Shown in pieces: positions 16,339 to 27,282 of a stretch of DNA of 64,000 nucleotides (positions are counted from its first letter, which is position 1; each line of letters opens with the position of its first letter). The DNA is from JADKAV01 sp037046735 (lineage in GTDB: Bacteria > Actinomycetota > Actinomycetes > S36-B12 > UBA10799): the NCBI GenBank assembly GCA_037046735.1, contig JBAOHC010000027.1, positions 496,001 to 560,000 of the forward strand, given 5' to 3'. The position numbers were made by a program, and so were the translations under genes. The notes below the pieces were generated by a model that saw nothing but the letters and a program-made list of their open reading frames with translations, was not told the DNA's origin and made no database searches.

Positions 16339-17796
16339 TCACACCTCGCCCGGCCGCTCGGCACCTTCCACCCGGCCCGCTGAGCCGCTACCGACCATGT
16401 GGACCCGCATGCCGTTGGTGGTGCCGGGGATGCCCGGGGGTACCCCCGCGATGACGACCACCTTGTCGCGGGGCTTTGCCATCTGCATGCGCAGGATCTC
16501 GCGGTCGACCTGCTCCACAAGTTCGTCGGTGTGCCGTACCGGCTTCGCCAAGAACGGCCGGATCCCCCACACCAGCGCCAAGAAATTCCGGACATGGGGC
16601 TTAGGGGTGAAACACAACGACGGAATCGCTGAGCGGTGCCGGGACACCAGCCGCGGGGTGAGGCCGGTCTCGGTGAAGGAGACGATGAACTTGGAGTGGG
16701 TCTCCTCGGCCACTTCGACGGCGGCGCGGGTGATGGCGCGGGCCGTCGAGCCGGTGCGGTTGTCCTCGGAGCTGGAGACCTGACCCAGAGCCTTCTCCTC
16801 GACGTACTCGATGATCCTGGCCATCGTCTCGACCACCAGCGCCGGATGTGCGCCCACACTGGTCTCCCCCGACAGCATCAGCGCATCGGTGCCGTCCAGC
16901 ACCGCGTTGGCAACGTCGGACGCCTCGGCGCGCGAGGGTCGGCTGGAGGTGACCATGCTGTCGAGCATCTGCGTGGCCACAATGACGGGTTTGGCCGCCG
17001 CGCGGGCCAAGGTGATGGCGCGCTTCTGGACCAACGGCACCTGTTCCATCGGCAGCTCCACCCCGAGATCACCGCGCGCGACCATGATGCCGTCGAAGGC
17101 CTCGATGATGGACTGCAGCCGCTCCACAGCCTGCGGCTTCTCGATCTTCGCCAGGACGGGACGGTGCAGCCCCACCTCCTCCATGATGTCGCGCACGTCG
17201 TCGATGTCCTCGGGCCGCTGCACGAAGGACAGGGCGACGATGTCGGCCTTCGCGCCCAGCGCCCAGCGCAGGTCGTCGCGGTCCTTCTCGGACAGCGCCG
17301 GCACGCTGACGGTCACACCCGGCAGATTGATGCCCTTGTGGTTGCTCACCCGGCCCGGCACCACCACAGTGCACACGACGTCGGTTTCGGTGACCTCGAC
17401 GGCCTGCAACGTGACGTGGCCGTCGTCGATCAGGATCTCGTCGCCCGGGGACACATCGCCGGTGAGCCCGTCGTAGGTCGTGGAGCAGCATTGCGCGTCG
17501 CCGTCGACATCGCGAGTGGTGATGACGAACTGCTGGCCCTCTCGCAGCTTCACTGGACCGCCGCTGAACACCCCGAGGCGGATCTTCGGACCCTGCAGGT
17601 CCGCCAGGATCGCCACCCCTTCACCGGTCTCCTCGGACACCTTGCGCACGAGGTCGAGGCGTCGCTGATGCTCGTCGTGAGAGCCATGACTGAGGTTGAG
17701 CCGGGCCACGGACATGCCGTTGGCGATCAGTTCTGCGATCACCTCTTCGGAATCAGTCGCAGGTCCTAGGGTGCAAACAATCTTGGCTCGACGCAC
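16339..17796 (-). CDS. pyk: Pyruvate kinase
   Basis: About 485 residues. It converts phosphoenolpyruvate and ADP to pyruvate and ATP. RAKIVCTLGPATD opens the barrel, ARLNLSHG follows, and KIEKPQAVERL plus GIMVARGDLGVELPMEQVP form the active site with K+/Mg binding; LMLSGETSVGAHPA is also seen. The C-terminal domain is regulatory. GTG 17796 (MRRAKIV) with GGGA a few bases upstream is preferred over TTG 17805. It is convergent with bldD (13 bp gap) and lies downstream of gltBD. Confidence 0.95.
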   Translation of the reverse strand: MRRAKIVCTLGPATDSEEVIAELIANGMSVARLNLSHGSHDEHQRRLDLVRKVSEETGEGVAILADLQGPKIRLGVFSGGPVKLREGQQFVITTRDVDGDAQCCSTTYDGLTGDVSPGDEILIDDGHVTLQAVEVTETDVVCTVVVPGRVSNHKGINLPGVTVSVPALSEKDRDDLRWALGAKADIVALSFVQRPEDIDDVRDIMEEVGLHRPVLAKIEKPQAVERLQSIIEAFDGIMVARGDLGVELPMEQVPLVQKRAITLARAAAKPVIVATQMLDSMVTSSRPSRAEASDVANAVLDGTDALMLSGETSVGAHPALVVETMARIIEYVEEKALGQVSSSEDNRTGSTARAITRAAVEVAEETHSKFIVSFTETGLTPRLVSRHRSAIPSLCFTPKPHVRNFLALVWGIRPFLAKPVRHTDELVEQVDREILRMQMAKPRDKVVVIAGVPPGIPGTTNGMRVHMVGSGSAGRVEGAERPGEV

Positions 17797-18014
17797 GGTT
17801 CCCAAGGGTAGTGAGGTTTGGGGCCTGGCGCAGTACTAGTTTCGGTGCCTTGGCCGGTTCGCCGTGGTGCGCCCGCTGACAAATGTCGGCTCGGTCATGG
17901 CGCTTCAGTAAAATTCCGCACGGATCCTGCAGATTGCCCGGTAGAAGTGCGGAGATTTGACCCTCACGGACGCCGCAAACGTCCCGATTTCAGGCGCTGT
18001 AAGGGTTGGAAAGC

Positions 18015-18039
18015 TCCGCACGCGACCTTCTCGTGCGGA
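18015..18039 (-). terminator. Hairpin between gltD and pyk
   Basis: TCCGCACG and CGTGCGGA form a perfect 8-bp stem with a 9-nt loop. It lies about 25 bp past the gltD stop and is followed on the minus strand by GCTTTCC. It probably ends gltBD transcription. The rest of 17797-18065 shows no gene and should hold the pyk promoter. Confidence 0.55.
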
Positions 18040-18065
18040 CTTTTGAACCGCAGCGACGTCTGCCG

Positions 18066-19518
18066 TCAGGCAGTCACCGGCCGAGCCGAGGCCCGCAAGG
18101 GCTTCGGAAGGTTCGTCTCCCCCATCAGGTGCTCATCGATGGCCGCAGCAGCCGCCCGGCCCTCCGCAATCGCCCACACGATCAGCGACTGGCCACGACC
18201 GGCATCGCCTGCGACATAGACTCCGGGCACGCCCGTCGCATAGTCATCGGTCCGGACAAGGTTCCCGCGGGCGTCGCGCTCGAGGCCCATCTGGTCCACG
18301 AAGGCGTCGGCCTCCGGGCCGACGAAGCCCATCGCCAAGGTCACGATGTCCGCGGGGAGCACCCGCTCACTGCCTGCCACCTCCACGGGCCGGCCCTCGA
18401 CCCACTCGACGTCGACGATCTCAAGACCCGTCAAGGTGCCGTTCTCGCCGAGGAACTGTTTGGTGGACACCGCGTAGACCCGATCGCCACCCTCCTCGTG
18501 AGCGCTCGATACCCGGAACACCATCGGATACGTGGGCCAGGGCTGGGTCGGCGGGCGGTGGGTCGGGGGCGTGGGCAGGATCTCCAACTGCGTGATGCTG
18601 GCTGCGCCCTGCCGGATCGCCGTCCCCAGACAGTCCGCGCCGGTGTCCCCGCCACCGATCACGACGACGTGCTTACCCCCGGCATGGATCGGTGAGTCCT
18701 CAAGGTCACCCTCTTGCACCCGGTTGGCCAGGGGCAGGTACTCCATCGCCTGATAGACCCCGGACAGTTCGCGTCCGGGCACCGGCAAGTCGCGCGCGAT
18801 GGTCGAGCCCGCGGCGATCAGCACAGCGTCGTAGCGCCGGCGCAGATCGTCGGCGGAGAGGTCCTTGCCGATCTCGATCCCGGTCCGGAACTTCACACCC
18901 TCGGCTTCCATCTGAGCGAGCCGGCGGTCGAGGTGATGCTTCTCCATCTTGAACTCGGGGATGCCGTATCGCAGCAGGCCACCGATGCGGTCGGCCCGCT
19001 CGTACACCGCGACGGTGTGACCCGGCCCGGGCCAGCTGCTGAGCCGCGGCCAAACCGGCCGGGCCCGAGCCCACCACGGCCACGGTCTTCCCGGACAGGC
19101 GCTCGGGAGGCTGCGGGGTGACCCAGCCGGACTCCCACGCCCGGTCGATGATGCTGACCTCGACCTGCTTGATCGTCACCGGGTCCTGATTGATCCCGAG
19201 GACGCAGGCGGTCTCGCAGGGCGCCGGGCACAGCCGCCCGGTGAACTCCGGGAAGTTGTTGGTCGCATGCAGGCGTTCGATCGCCGCATGCCAGTCCCCC
19301 CGGCGGGTCAGGTCGTTCCACTCCGGGATCAGATTGCCCAGCGGGCACCCGTTATGGCAGAAGGGGATGCCGCAGTCCATGCACCGCGCTGCCTGGGTGC
19401 GCAACGTCGAATCGGGGAACTCCTCGTACACCTCGCGCCAGTCCTGGATGCGGACATCAACGGGTCGCCGGGTCGGCAACTGCCGCCCGGCCTTCAGGAA
19501 TCCTCTGGGGTCAGCCAC
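18066..19518 (-). CDS. gltD: Glutamate synthase small subunit (frameshifted)
   Basis: It supplies NADPH electrons to GltB. The N-terminus has the 4Fe-4S cysteines ARCMDCGIPFCHNGCPLGN and a second set GRLCPAPCETAC. The FAD site is VVGSGPAGLAAAQQLARAG, the NADPH site VVVIGGGDTGADCLGTA, and the C-terminus VYVAGDAGRGQSLIVWA. The frame breaks at about 19020, right after AAQQLARAG. Removing one base gives HTVAVYERADRIGG and a continuous 483-residue protein. GTG 19518 overlaps the gltB stop. I regard the shift as a probable sequence error. Confidence 0.92.
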
Positions 19519-22500
19519 GGCTTGCCTCCATAATCGCCTCGTCCACGTCTCGGCCTTCACTCTCGGCCAGGGCTATCGCATCGAGCACGCGGCGGTAGTC
19601 GCGTGGCATCACCTTGCAGAACCGATGCACCGATGCCGGCCAGTCGGCCAGCAGCGCCAGGGCCACATCCGAGCCGGTCTGCTCGGCATGCTCGGTGAGG
19701 ATCCCGCGCAGCCAGATGGCATCGTCGGCGTCGAGATCCTCGAGGCCGACCATGTCCTGGTTGATGTGGTCGATGTCGGCGTCGAGCAGGAAGGCCGTCC
19801 CGCCGGACATCCCGGCGGCGAAGTTGCGCCCGATCGCGCCGAGCACCACGGCGTGCCCGCCGGTCATGTACTCGCACGCGTGGTCGCCCACACCCTCCAC
19901 GACGACGGTGGCCCCGCTGTTGCGCACACAACAGCGCTCACCGACCTGGCCGCGGGCGAAGATCTTGCCGTCGGTCGCACCGTAGGCGATGACGTTGCCG
20001 GCGATGATGTGCTCACGGGGCAGGAACGTGGCAGCTGCGTCGGGTCGCACGATCAGCGTTCCGCCGGACAGCCCCTTGCCGAGGTAGTCATTGGCGTCAC
20101 CCTCGAGGCGCAGGGTGATCCCGCGCGGCACGAAGGCTCCGAAGGACTGCCCGGCAGAACCCGTCAGCGTGATGTCGATGGTGTCCGGGGGCAGGCCCGC
20201 CGCGCCATAGCGACGTGTCAACTCACTGCCGAGCATCGTGCCGACCGTCCGGTTGACGTTGCGGATGGGCACCTGCGCGCGCACCGGCTCGCCCGTTGCC
20301 AGGGCCGGCTCACAGATCGCGATCAGCTGCTGATCCAACGCCTTGTCCAGCCCGTGGTCCTGGCTGATGACGTTGCGCCGCGGATGATCCGACGAGGGCA
20401 CGGCCAGCACGGGGGCCAAGTCCAGACCCTGCGCCTTCCAGTGCTCGACCGCTGGCTTGGCGTCGATCAGGTCGACGCGGCCGATCGCCTCGTCCAGACT
20501 GCGGAAGCCCAGCGCTGCCAGATACTCGCGCACCTGCTCGGCGATGAACTCGAAGAAGTTCACCACGAACTCCGGCCGGCCGGCGAACCGCTCACGCAGC
20601 ACGGGGTTCTGCGTCGCCACCCCGACAGGACAGGTGTCCAGGTGGCAGACCCGCATCATCACGCAGCCCATCACGACCAGCGGCGCGGTGGCGAACCCGT
20701 ACTCCTCGGCTCCCAGCAGCGCCGCGATCATCACGTCGCGGCCGGTCTTGAGCTGGCCGTCGGTCTGCACGACGACCCGGTCTCGAAGGCCATTGGCGAT
20801 CAATGTCTGCTGCGTCTCGGCCAGACCGAGCTCCCAGGGGCCGCCGGCGTGCTTGAGGGAGGTCAGCGGCGAGGCCCCGGTCCCGCCGTCGTGGCCGGAG
20901 ATCAGGATCACGTCGGCGTGGGCCTTGCTGACACCCGCAGCGACGGTTCCCACGCCCACCTCGGCGACCAGCTTCACATGCACCCGAGCCCGCGGATTGG
21001 CGTTCTTCAGGTCATGGATCAACTGCGCGAGATCCTCGATCGAGTAGATGTCGTGGTGCGGGGGTGGCGAGATCAGGCCCACGCCCGGGGTCGAGTGCCG
21101 GGTCTTGGCGACCCAGGGGTACACCTTGTGCCCGGGCAACTGCCCGCCCTCTCCCGGCTTGGCGCCCTGCGCCATCTTGATCTGGATGTCGTCGGAGTTC
21201 ACCAGGTACTCACTGGTCACCCCGAAGCGGCCAGAGGCCACCTGCTTGATGGCTGAACGCTTCGAATCGCCGTCGGCCAGCGGCAGGAACCGCTCGGGGT
21301 CCTCCCCGCCCTCGCCGGTGTTGGACTTCGCGCCCAGCCGGTTCATCGCTATGGCCAGCGTCTCGTGGGCCTCCTTGGAGATCGACCCGTAGGACATGGC
21401 GCCGGTCGAGAACCGCTTGACGATGTCGCTGACCGGCTCCACCTCGTCGATGGGCACCGGCGGCCGGTCACCGACTGCCAGGTTGAACAGGCCCCGCAGG
21501 GTCATCAGGTGCCGGCTCTGGTCATCGACGCGGTCGGTGTACTCCCGGAACACGTCGTAGCGGCCCTCGCGAGTGGCGTGCTGCAGCCGGAACACCGTCT
21601 CCGGGTCGAACAGATGCGGCTCGCCTTCGCGGCGCCACTGGTACTCCCCGCCGATCTGCAACTGCCGGTGGGCCGGCGAGATGCCCGTGATCGGGTAGGC
21701 GATGTCGTGGCGCTTGCGCACCTCCTCGTGGATCACATCGATACCGATGCCGCCGAGTTTGCTCGTGGTGCCGGTGAAGTGGCGGTCGACCAGATCCTGA
21801 CTCAGACCCAGCGCCTCGAACACCTGCGCCCCGCGGTACGAGGCGACCGTGGAGATGCCCATCTTCGACATCACCTTCAGGACACCCTTGCCGAGTGCTT
21901 TGACCAGGTTGCGCACGGCCTGCTCGGGGCTGATGTCGGTGATCATGCCCGAGCGGACCATCGACTCCACGGTTTCCATGGCCAGGTACGGGTTGATGGC
22001 CGCTGCGCCATACCCGACGAGCAGGGCCACGTGATGGACCTCGCGCACGTCGCCGGCCTCGACCAGCAGCGAGATCAGCGAACGCGTCTTCTGCCGCACC
22101 AAGTGGTGGTGGACGGCCGAGGTCAGCAGCAGGCTGGGGATCGGCGCGTGGTCGAAGTCGGAGTCCCGGTCGGACAGCACGAGGAAACGCACGCCATTGG
22201 CGATGGCCTCGTCGATCTCGACGAAGATCTCCTCCAGACGGTCGGCCAAAGACTGCGCGCCCCCGTTGATGTCGTAGAGCCCGGACACCTTGGCGGCCGC
22301 GAATCCCGGGAAGTCACCGTCCTGGTTGATGTTGAGCAGTTTGGCCAATTCGTCGTTGTCGATGACCGGGAACGGCAGCAGGATCTGCCGGCAGTGGGCC
22401 GGGGAGGCATCGAGCAGGTTGCTCTCCGGACCGATCGGGCTGCTCAGCGATGTGATGATCTCTTCGCGGATGGCGTCCAGCGGCGGGTTGGTGACCTGGG

Positions 22501-24016
22501 CGAACAATTGGCTGAAGTAGTCGAACAGCATCCGTGGCCGGTCGGACAGTACGGCGACCGGGGTGTCGGTTCCCATCGACCCGATCGGCTCGGCACCGGT
22601 CTGCGCCATGGGCGCGAGCAGAATCCGCAGTTCCTCCTCGGTGTACCCGAAGGTCTGCTGCCGGCGGGCGATCGACATCGGGGTGTGCACGATGTGCTCG
22701 CGCTCGGGCAACTCCTCGAGGTGCACCACACCGGCATGCAACCAGTCGGCGTACGGCTTCTCCGCGGCGAGTTCGGCCTTGACCTCGTGGTCCTCGATGA
22801 TCCGGCCCTCGACAGTGTCGACCAGGAACATCCGGCCGGGCTGCAGGCGGCCCTTGCGCACGACGGTGGCCGGGTCGAGTTCCAACACGCCCGCCTCGGA
22901 GGCCAGGACGACCAGGCCGTCGTCGGTCACCCAGAAGCGGCCGGGACGCAGGCCGTTGCGGTCCAGCACGGCACCGATGATCCGGCCGTCGGTGAACGAG
23001 ACACTCGCGGGGCCGTCCCACGGCTCGGTCAGCGATGAGTGGTACTGATAGAACGCGCGGCGCGCCGGGTCCATCTCCGGGTTGTTCTCCCAGGCTTCCG
23101 GGATCATCATGAGCACGGCGTGCGGCAGCGTGCGACCGCCGAGGTAGAGCAGTTCAAGCACCTCATCGAAGCTCGCTGAGTCGCTGCCGGATGCCGTGCA
23201 GATCGGGAAGAGCCGATCCAGGTTGCCGGGAAGTTTGTCGCTGGCCAGCAGCGCCTCGCGGGCGCGCATCCAGTTCCGGTTGCCCTTCACCGTGTTGATC
23301 TCACCGTTGTGAGCGATCAGGCGGAAGGGGTGCGCCAACGGCCACGAGGGGAAGGTGTTGGTCGAGAACCGGGAGTGCACCATGCCCAGCGTCGAGGTGG
23401 TGCGCGGGTCGGACAGGTCGGGGAAGAAGGGCTCGAGTTGCCCGGTGGTGAGCATCCCCTTGTAGACGATCGTGCGGGTGCTCAAGCTCGGGAAGTAGAC
23501 GCCGGCCTCGCGCTCGGCGCGCTTGCGCACGATGAACGCGAGGCGCTCGAGGTGCAACTCGTCGTCCCCGCCGGGGCCGGTCAGGAACACCTGACGGAAG
23601 GCGGGCATCGTGCTGCGGGCGGTGATCCCCACCATGGAGTCGTCGGTGGGCAGATCGCGCCAGCCCAGTACGGTCAGCCCCTCCTCGGTGGCGATCGTCT
23701 CGATCGCCTTGACCGCCACCTGGGCCTCGCCAGCGTCGCTGGGAAGGAATGCCGTTCCCACGGCGTACTCCCCGTGCGCCGGCAGGTCGAAGCCCACCAC
23801 AGCCCGGAACAGGGTGTCGGGGATCTGGATCAGGATGCCGGCGCCGTCACCGGAATCCGGCTCACTGCCGGAGGCGCCGCGATGCTCCAGGTTGGTCAGG
23901 GCCGTCAGGGCCTGCTGCACGATCTCGTGACTGGGCTGGCCGGTCATCGTCGCGACGAAGGCCACACCGCAGGCATCGTGCTCGAATGCGGGGTCGTACA
24001 GGCCGGTCGGGGTCAT
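19511..24016 (-). CDS. gltB: Glutamate synthase large subunit
   Basis: 1501 residues. It transfers glutamine amide nitrogen to 2-oxoglutarate, making two glutamates with GltD. The class II amidotransferase Cys is in AFEHDACGVAFVA, close to the N-terminus, so a short propeptide is probably removed. A central domain, the FMN-binding synthase barrel (MAQGAKPGEGGQLPGHKV, ISGHDGGTGASPLTSLKHAG), 3Fe-4S cysteines (CVMMRVCHLDTCPVGVATQ) and the C-terminal GXGXG helix follow. ATG 24016 has AGGAG 5 nt upstream; the GTG two codons earlier overlaps that site. About 190 bp separate it from the divergent hydrolase gene. Confidence 0.96.
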   Translation of the reverse strand: MTPTGLYDPAFEHDACGVAFVATMTGQPSHEIVQQALTALTNLEHRGASGSEPDSGDGAGILIQIPDTLFRAVVGFDLPAHGEYAVGTAFLPSDAGEAQVAVKAIETIATEEGLTVLGWRDLPTDDSMVGITARSTMPAFRQVFLTGPGGDDELHLERLAFIVRKRAEREAGVYFPSLSTRTIVYKGMLTTGQLEPFFPDLSDPRTTSTLGMVHSRFSTNTFPSWPLAHPFRLIAHNGEINTVKGNRNWMRAREALLASDKLPGNLDRLFPICTASGSDSASFDEVLELLYLGGRTLPHAVLMMIPEAWENNPEMDPARRAFYQYHSSLTEPWDGPASVSFTDGRIIGAVLDRNGLRPGRFWVTDDGLVVLASEAGVLELDPATVVRKGRLQPGRMFLVDTVEGRIIEDHEVKAELAAEKPYADWLHAGVVHLEELPEREHIVHTPMSIARRQQTFGYTEEELRILLAPMAQTGAEPIGSMGTDTPVAVLSDRPRMLFDYFSQLFAQVTNPPLDAIREEIITSLSSPIGPESNLLDASPAHCRQILLPFPVIDNDELAKLLNINQDGDFPGFAAAKVSGLYDINGGAQSLADRLEEIFVEIDEAIANGVRFLVLSDRDSDFDHAPIPSLLLTSAVHHHLVRQKTRSLISLLVEAGDVREVHHVALLVGYGAAAINPYLAMETVESMVRSGMITDISPEQAVRNLVKALGKGVLKVMSKMGISTVASYRGAQVFEALGLSQDLVDRHFTGTTSKLGGIGIDVIHEEVRKRHDIAYPITGISPAHRQLQIGGEYQWRREGEPHLFDPETVFRLQHATREGRYDVFREYTDRVDDQSRHLMTLRGLFNLAVGDRPPVPIDEVEPVSDIVKRFSTGAMSYGSISKEAHETLAIAMNRLGAKSNTGEGGEDPERFLPLADGDSKRSAIKQVASGRFGVTSEYLVNSDDIQIKMAQGAKPGEGGQLPGHKVYPWVAKTRHSTPGVGLISPPPHHDIYSIEDLAQLIHDLKNANPRARVHVKLVAEVGVGTVAAGVSKAHADVILISGHDGGTGASPLTSLKHAGGPWELGLAETQQTLIANGLRDRVVVQTDGQLKTGRDVMIAALLGAEEYGFATAPLVVMGCVMMRVCHLDTCPVGVATQNPVLRERFAGRPEFVVNFFEFIAEQVREYLAALGFRSLDEAIGRVDLIDAKPAVEHWKAQGLDLAPVLAVPSSDHPRRNVISQDHGLDKALDQQLIAICEPALATGEPVRAQVPIRNVNRTVGTMLGSELTRRYGAAGLPPDTIDITLTGSAGQSFGAFVPRGITLRLEGDANDYLGKGLSGGTLIVRPDAAATFLPREHIIAGNVIAYGATDGKIFARGQVGERCCVRNSGATVVVEGVGDHACEYMTGGHAVVLGAIGRNFAAGMSGGTAFLLDADIDHINQDMVGLEDLDADDAIWLRGILTEHAEQTGSDVALALLADWPASVHRFCKVMPRDYRRVLDAIALAESEGRDVDEAIMEASRG

Positions 24017-24205
24017 GCGCACTCCTGGGCTGAGGTGGGTCTACCTGGACGGGGCACGCTGTGGCAGGCCCCGCGGGACGCCGTTGGCCCGAAGTTCGGT
24101 CTTCAGCATAACGCCAAGGGTCACAGCGCTGGTCTTGGGCCTGTCCTGCAGGTGCGGCCACAGGGGTGCCCCTCCCCCACCTGGGCAGGATCGCTGCCAG
24201 GCACA

Positions 24206-25075
24206 ATGGACGTCGTGAGCGACTATGCCGTGACCAGTGCCGATGGCACCATCATCGCGGCGTGGTGCAACGACGGGGAAGGCATCCCGCTGCTGATCTG
24301 CAACGGCCTGGCCTCCAGCCCCGCGGCATTCCCCGCGCTGCGTGATCCGGACTGCGGCTTCGAGGCCCGCACCTGGTACCACCGAGGCATTCCGCCCTCG
24401 CACGTACCCGCCGGTGGCATCGAGATGAGCGATCACGTCGCCGATGCGTTGGCCGTGGTCAATGAGGCGGGCTGGGATCGTTACGTAGTCGTGGGCTGGT
24501 CACTCGGCGTCAACATCGCGCTGGAACTGGCCGCCGAGGACGAGCGCGTAGCGGGGGTACTGGCGATCGCGGGGCTACCGGGTGGCAGCTACGACGCGAT
24601 GCTTCCCCTGTCGGTGATTCCGCGCGACGTCGCCATGCAGCTCGTGTCCTTCAGCACGGCCCTGTTGCAGGCGGGCGGCTCGTGGCTGACCGGCATCGCA
24701 ACCAGGATCGGGCAGTCGCCGACCACTGCCGATCTCCTGCAGTCGATGGGAGCCATCAGTTCGCGTGCGCGCGCCGAACATGTGCGCGAGTTGGTACGGG
24801 ACTTCCTGAGCATGGATGTGCACTGGTACGGCCGCCTTGCCAGCGCCATGCGCCGGCACGAACCCATGGACCTCGAGCGCATCAGTTGCCCGGTGGTCTA
24901 CGTCAGCGCGGGGCAGGACTTCGTCACCGACCCGACGGCTGTCGAGGACGCTGCAGACCGCACACCGCTGGGCCGGGTGGAGCGGTGGAACGGCACGCAC
25001 TTCCTGGTGCTGGAATTCCCCGACCGGGTGCGTGAGCGCTTGCTGACCCTGGCGCGCGACGTCGGCGTGGCCTGA
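24206..25075 (+). CDS. Alpha/beta hydrolase
   Basis: 289 residues. The nucleophile elbow is GWSLGV (GxSxG), the acid is probably in VSAGQDFVTD, and the catalytic His in NGTHFLVLEFPDRV. HRGIPPS near residue 60 is the oxyanion-hole region. This is the typical layout of the alpha/beta hydrolase superfamily; the substrate (an ester, lactone or thioester) cannot be told. ATG 24206 follows CCAGG at 5 nt; GTG 24215 is an alternative. It stands alone on the plus strand, divergent from gltB. Confidence 0.8.
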   Translation: MDVVSDYAVTSADGTIIAAWCNDGEGIPLLICNGLASSPAAFPALRDPDCGFEARTWYHRGIPPSHVPAGGIEMSDHVADALAVVNEAGWDRYVVVGWSLGVNIALELAAEDERVAGVLAIAGLPGGSYDAMLPLSVIPRDVAMQLVSFSTALLQAGGSWLTGIATRIGQSPTTADLLQSMGAISSRARAEHVRELVRDFLSMDVHWYGRLASAMRRHEPMDLERISCPVVYVSAGQDFVTDPTAVEDAADRTPLGRVERWNGTHFLVLEFPDRVRERLLTLARDVGVA

Positions 25076-25143
25076 CAGTCCCTGATGGTCTCTCTAACGA
25101 TCGCTGGGGTGGTGTCACTCACCTGACTGCCCGCCCCTCGATC

Positions 25144-26244
25144 TCAGGGGTCGTCGAGGACGGTCAGGTATTTGCGTCCGGTGGGGCTGGTCCATTCCAG
25201 AGTCATCCCGGCCAGCGCCCGGACCCGCCATCTGGTGTGGGTTTTCATCCGGTGATGGGTGCGGCACAGACAGATCAAATTGTCGACGTGGGTGCCGCCT
25301 GCCGGCCAGGGGACCAGATGGTCCAGATCGCAGGCACGGGCGGGACGCCCGCAGCCCGGGAAGCGGCAATGCCGGTCGCGGGCCTGCACATACCGGCGGA
25401 TCGCCGCGCTGGGCGCATACCCGACACGCAGGCCCGGGCGATCCAGCCGGATCAGCGCCGACGGTGATGTCAGCCGGGCCAGCAACTGCCCGGCGTGACC
25501 ATCGGCGATCGGACCGTACCCGACGATCTGCGCCCCCTCACCAGTCATGATCACCGTCACCGGGACCGGCTGGGCGGGTGTGGTCCCCGTCACCATGGCC
25601 ACCAGCACGTCCGCCTGCCCGGCCGCGCCCGACCCGCTGGCTGCCCTGATCGATTCCATACAGGCGGTGGCTTCCTCGGCGCTCAGCAACGCCGACAGGG
25701 TGGCCATCCCGTCACACTCCGGCACCAGCCACACCCCCCGGGCCTTGCGCGCGGACCGGCGCCGCCGCTCGCCCGCCTCAGGATCGATCCGGTCGACCTC
25801 GCGGACCAGCCACAACCGGACCTGCCGGCGGGTATGCGTACGGGCGTACACCACCGCGCGGGCGGCCACATCCTGCCGGTCACCCGGACCCAGCTCACAC
25901 GTACCCTGGCTGATCTCGCGGACCTTACCCAGATCCACCAGCCCACCGACAGCGCGGCCAGCACCTCGGGCAGGTCGGTGACCACATCCACCGCCACATC
26001 CACCATCGCCGAGGCCGCCCCCGGGCCCCACCTCCCTCGCACACGCCACCTCCGGCGACGTCGGATCCACCACCACCCCATCCGGATCCGCACCCACCTC
26101 GGCCTGCTCGAACAACTGCTGGAACGCCAGCAACTGCCGGGCCTGACACCACCCGATCACCGCCTCCGCGGCCTTCGCAACCTCCAGCGCCGGTCACCCT
26201 CAGGCAGACATCCCCTCAAGCGCCGCCACCACCGAACCATCCAT
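25144..26244 (-). pseudogene. 13E12/DUF222 HNH endonuclease-like protein, disrupted copy
   Basis: It is clearly homologous to the intact gene at 31295-32404. The C-terminal HNH part is intact: RDRHCRFPGCGRPARACDLDHLVPW ... LCRTHHRMKTHTRW. The start at 26244 (MDGSVVAALEGMSA) runs into TGA. Adding and removing single bases near 26200 and 26190 would give MSAEGDPALEV, matching the paralogue. A second pair of shifts (about 26030 and 25945) puts the middle segment MVDVAVDVVTDLPEVLAAL out of frame. The net length change is zero, so this may be an intact gene with four base-call errors or a decaying copy. DUF222-HNH proteins are multicopy in actinobacteria and their role is unclear. Confidence 0.75.
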
Positions 26245-26432
26245 ACCCCAACACTAGAACAGGGGTACGACATAACAGGCTCTGGAAAAGGATATGTGGA
26301 GAGCCCGTCGATCTCTCGACCGAGCTCCTCCACTCACCATAGCGACCGTCCGAGGGTCACCACGCCCGATCAGTAACGCACAACGTCCCGACAACCTGGG
26401 TTCACCCAGACTCAGGGCCTCAGGAGTGCCGC

Positions 26433-27282
26433 TCAGGCCTCAACCGACTCGCGGCTCTCCCGGAAGACGCTCTGCTCACGCCCAGGCCGCAGCCGCGACG
26501 ACACGATCAGGTAGATCAGCGCGCCACCACCCACCAGAACGCTGGTGAACACGTTCACGCGTACCCCGAAGATCAGCGTGGCATCGTCGATGCGCAGGAT
26601 CTCCCAGAAGAAGCGGCCCGAGGGTGTACAGCGCCACGTACAACGCGAACACCCGCCCGTGGCCCATCTGGAAGCGCCGATCGGCCCACACCACGACGGC
26701 GGCGACGCCCAGGCACCACAACGACTCATACAGGAACGTGGGGTGGAACGTCTCGTACTGCTCAAAACCGTCGGGCCGGTACTGCGGATCGATCTGCAGC
26801 GCCCACGGCACGGTCGTCGGTTCCCCGAACAACTCCTGGTTGAACCAGTTGCCCCACCGACCGATGGCTTGGGCCACGGCCAGGCCGGGTGCCAAGGCAT
26901 CGCCCAGTGGTGGCAGCAGCAACCCGTAGCGCCGGCAGGCGTACCAGGCACCCAACGCTCCTCCGGCGACGCCGCCCCAGATGCCCAGGCCCCCCTGCCA
27001 GATCTTCAGCGCCGCGAGGAAGCCCAACCCGTCGGAACCGAAGTACGTGGTCCAGTCCGTCATCACGTGGTAGAGCCGCGCTCCGACAATGCCGGCTGGC
27101 ACTGCCCAGAGCGCCACGTCGGCGATCTGTCCCTTGACCCCGCCCCGCGCGACCCACCGTCGCTCGGTGATCCAGATGGCGACGAAGATGCCCGCCAGGA
27201 TGCACAGCGCATAGGCGTGGATCGCCAACGGTCCCAGCTGCCAGACCGACCAGCCCGGCGACGGGATGAACCCGAACGTCAC
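26433..27282 (-). CDS. lgt: Prolipoprotein diacylglyceryl transferase (frameshifted)
   Basis: An integral membrane enzyme that moves diacylglycerol from phosphatidylglycerol to the lipobox cysteine of prolipoproteins. GPLAIHAYALCILAGIFVA is the first membrane helix. VGARLYHVMTDW and the signature AIGRWGNWFNQELFGEPT are present. The frame breaks at about 26615-26620 (CTCGGGCCGCTTC). Removing one base reads YTLGRFFWEILRIDDATLIFGVRVNVF and gives a 282-residue protein, the normal length. GTG 27282 overlaps the preceding stop as GTGA. Confidence 0.91.
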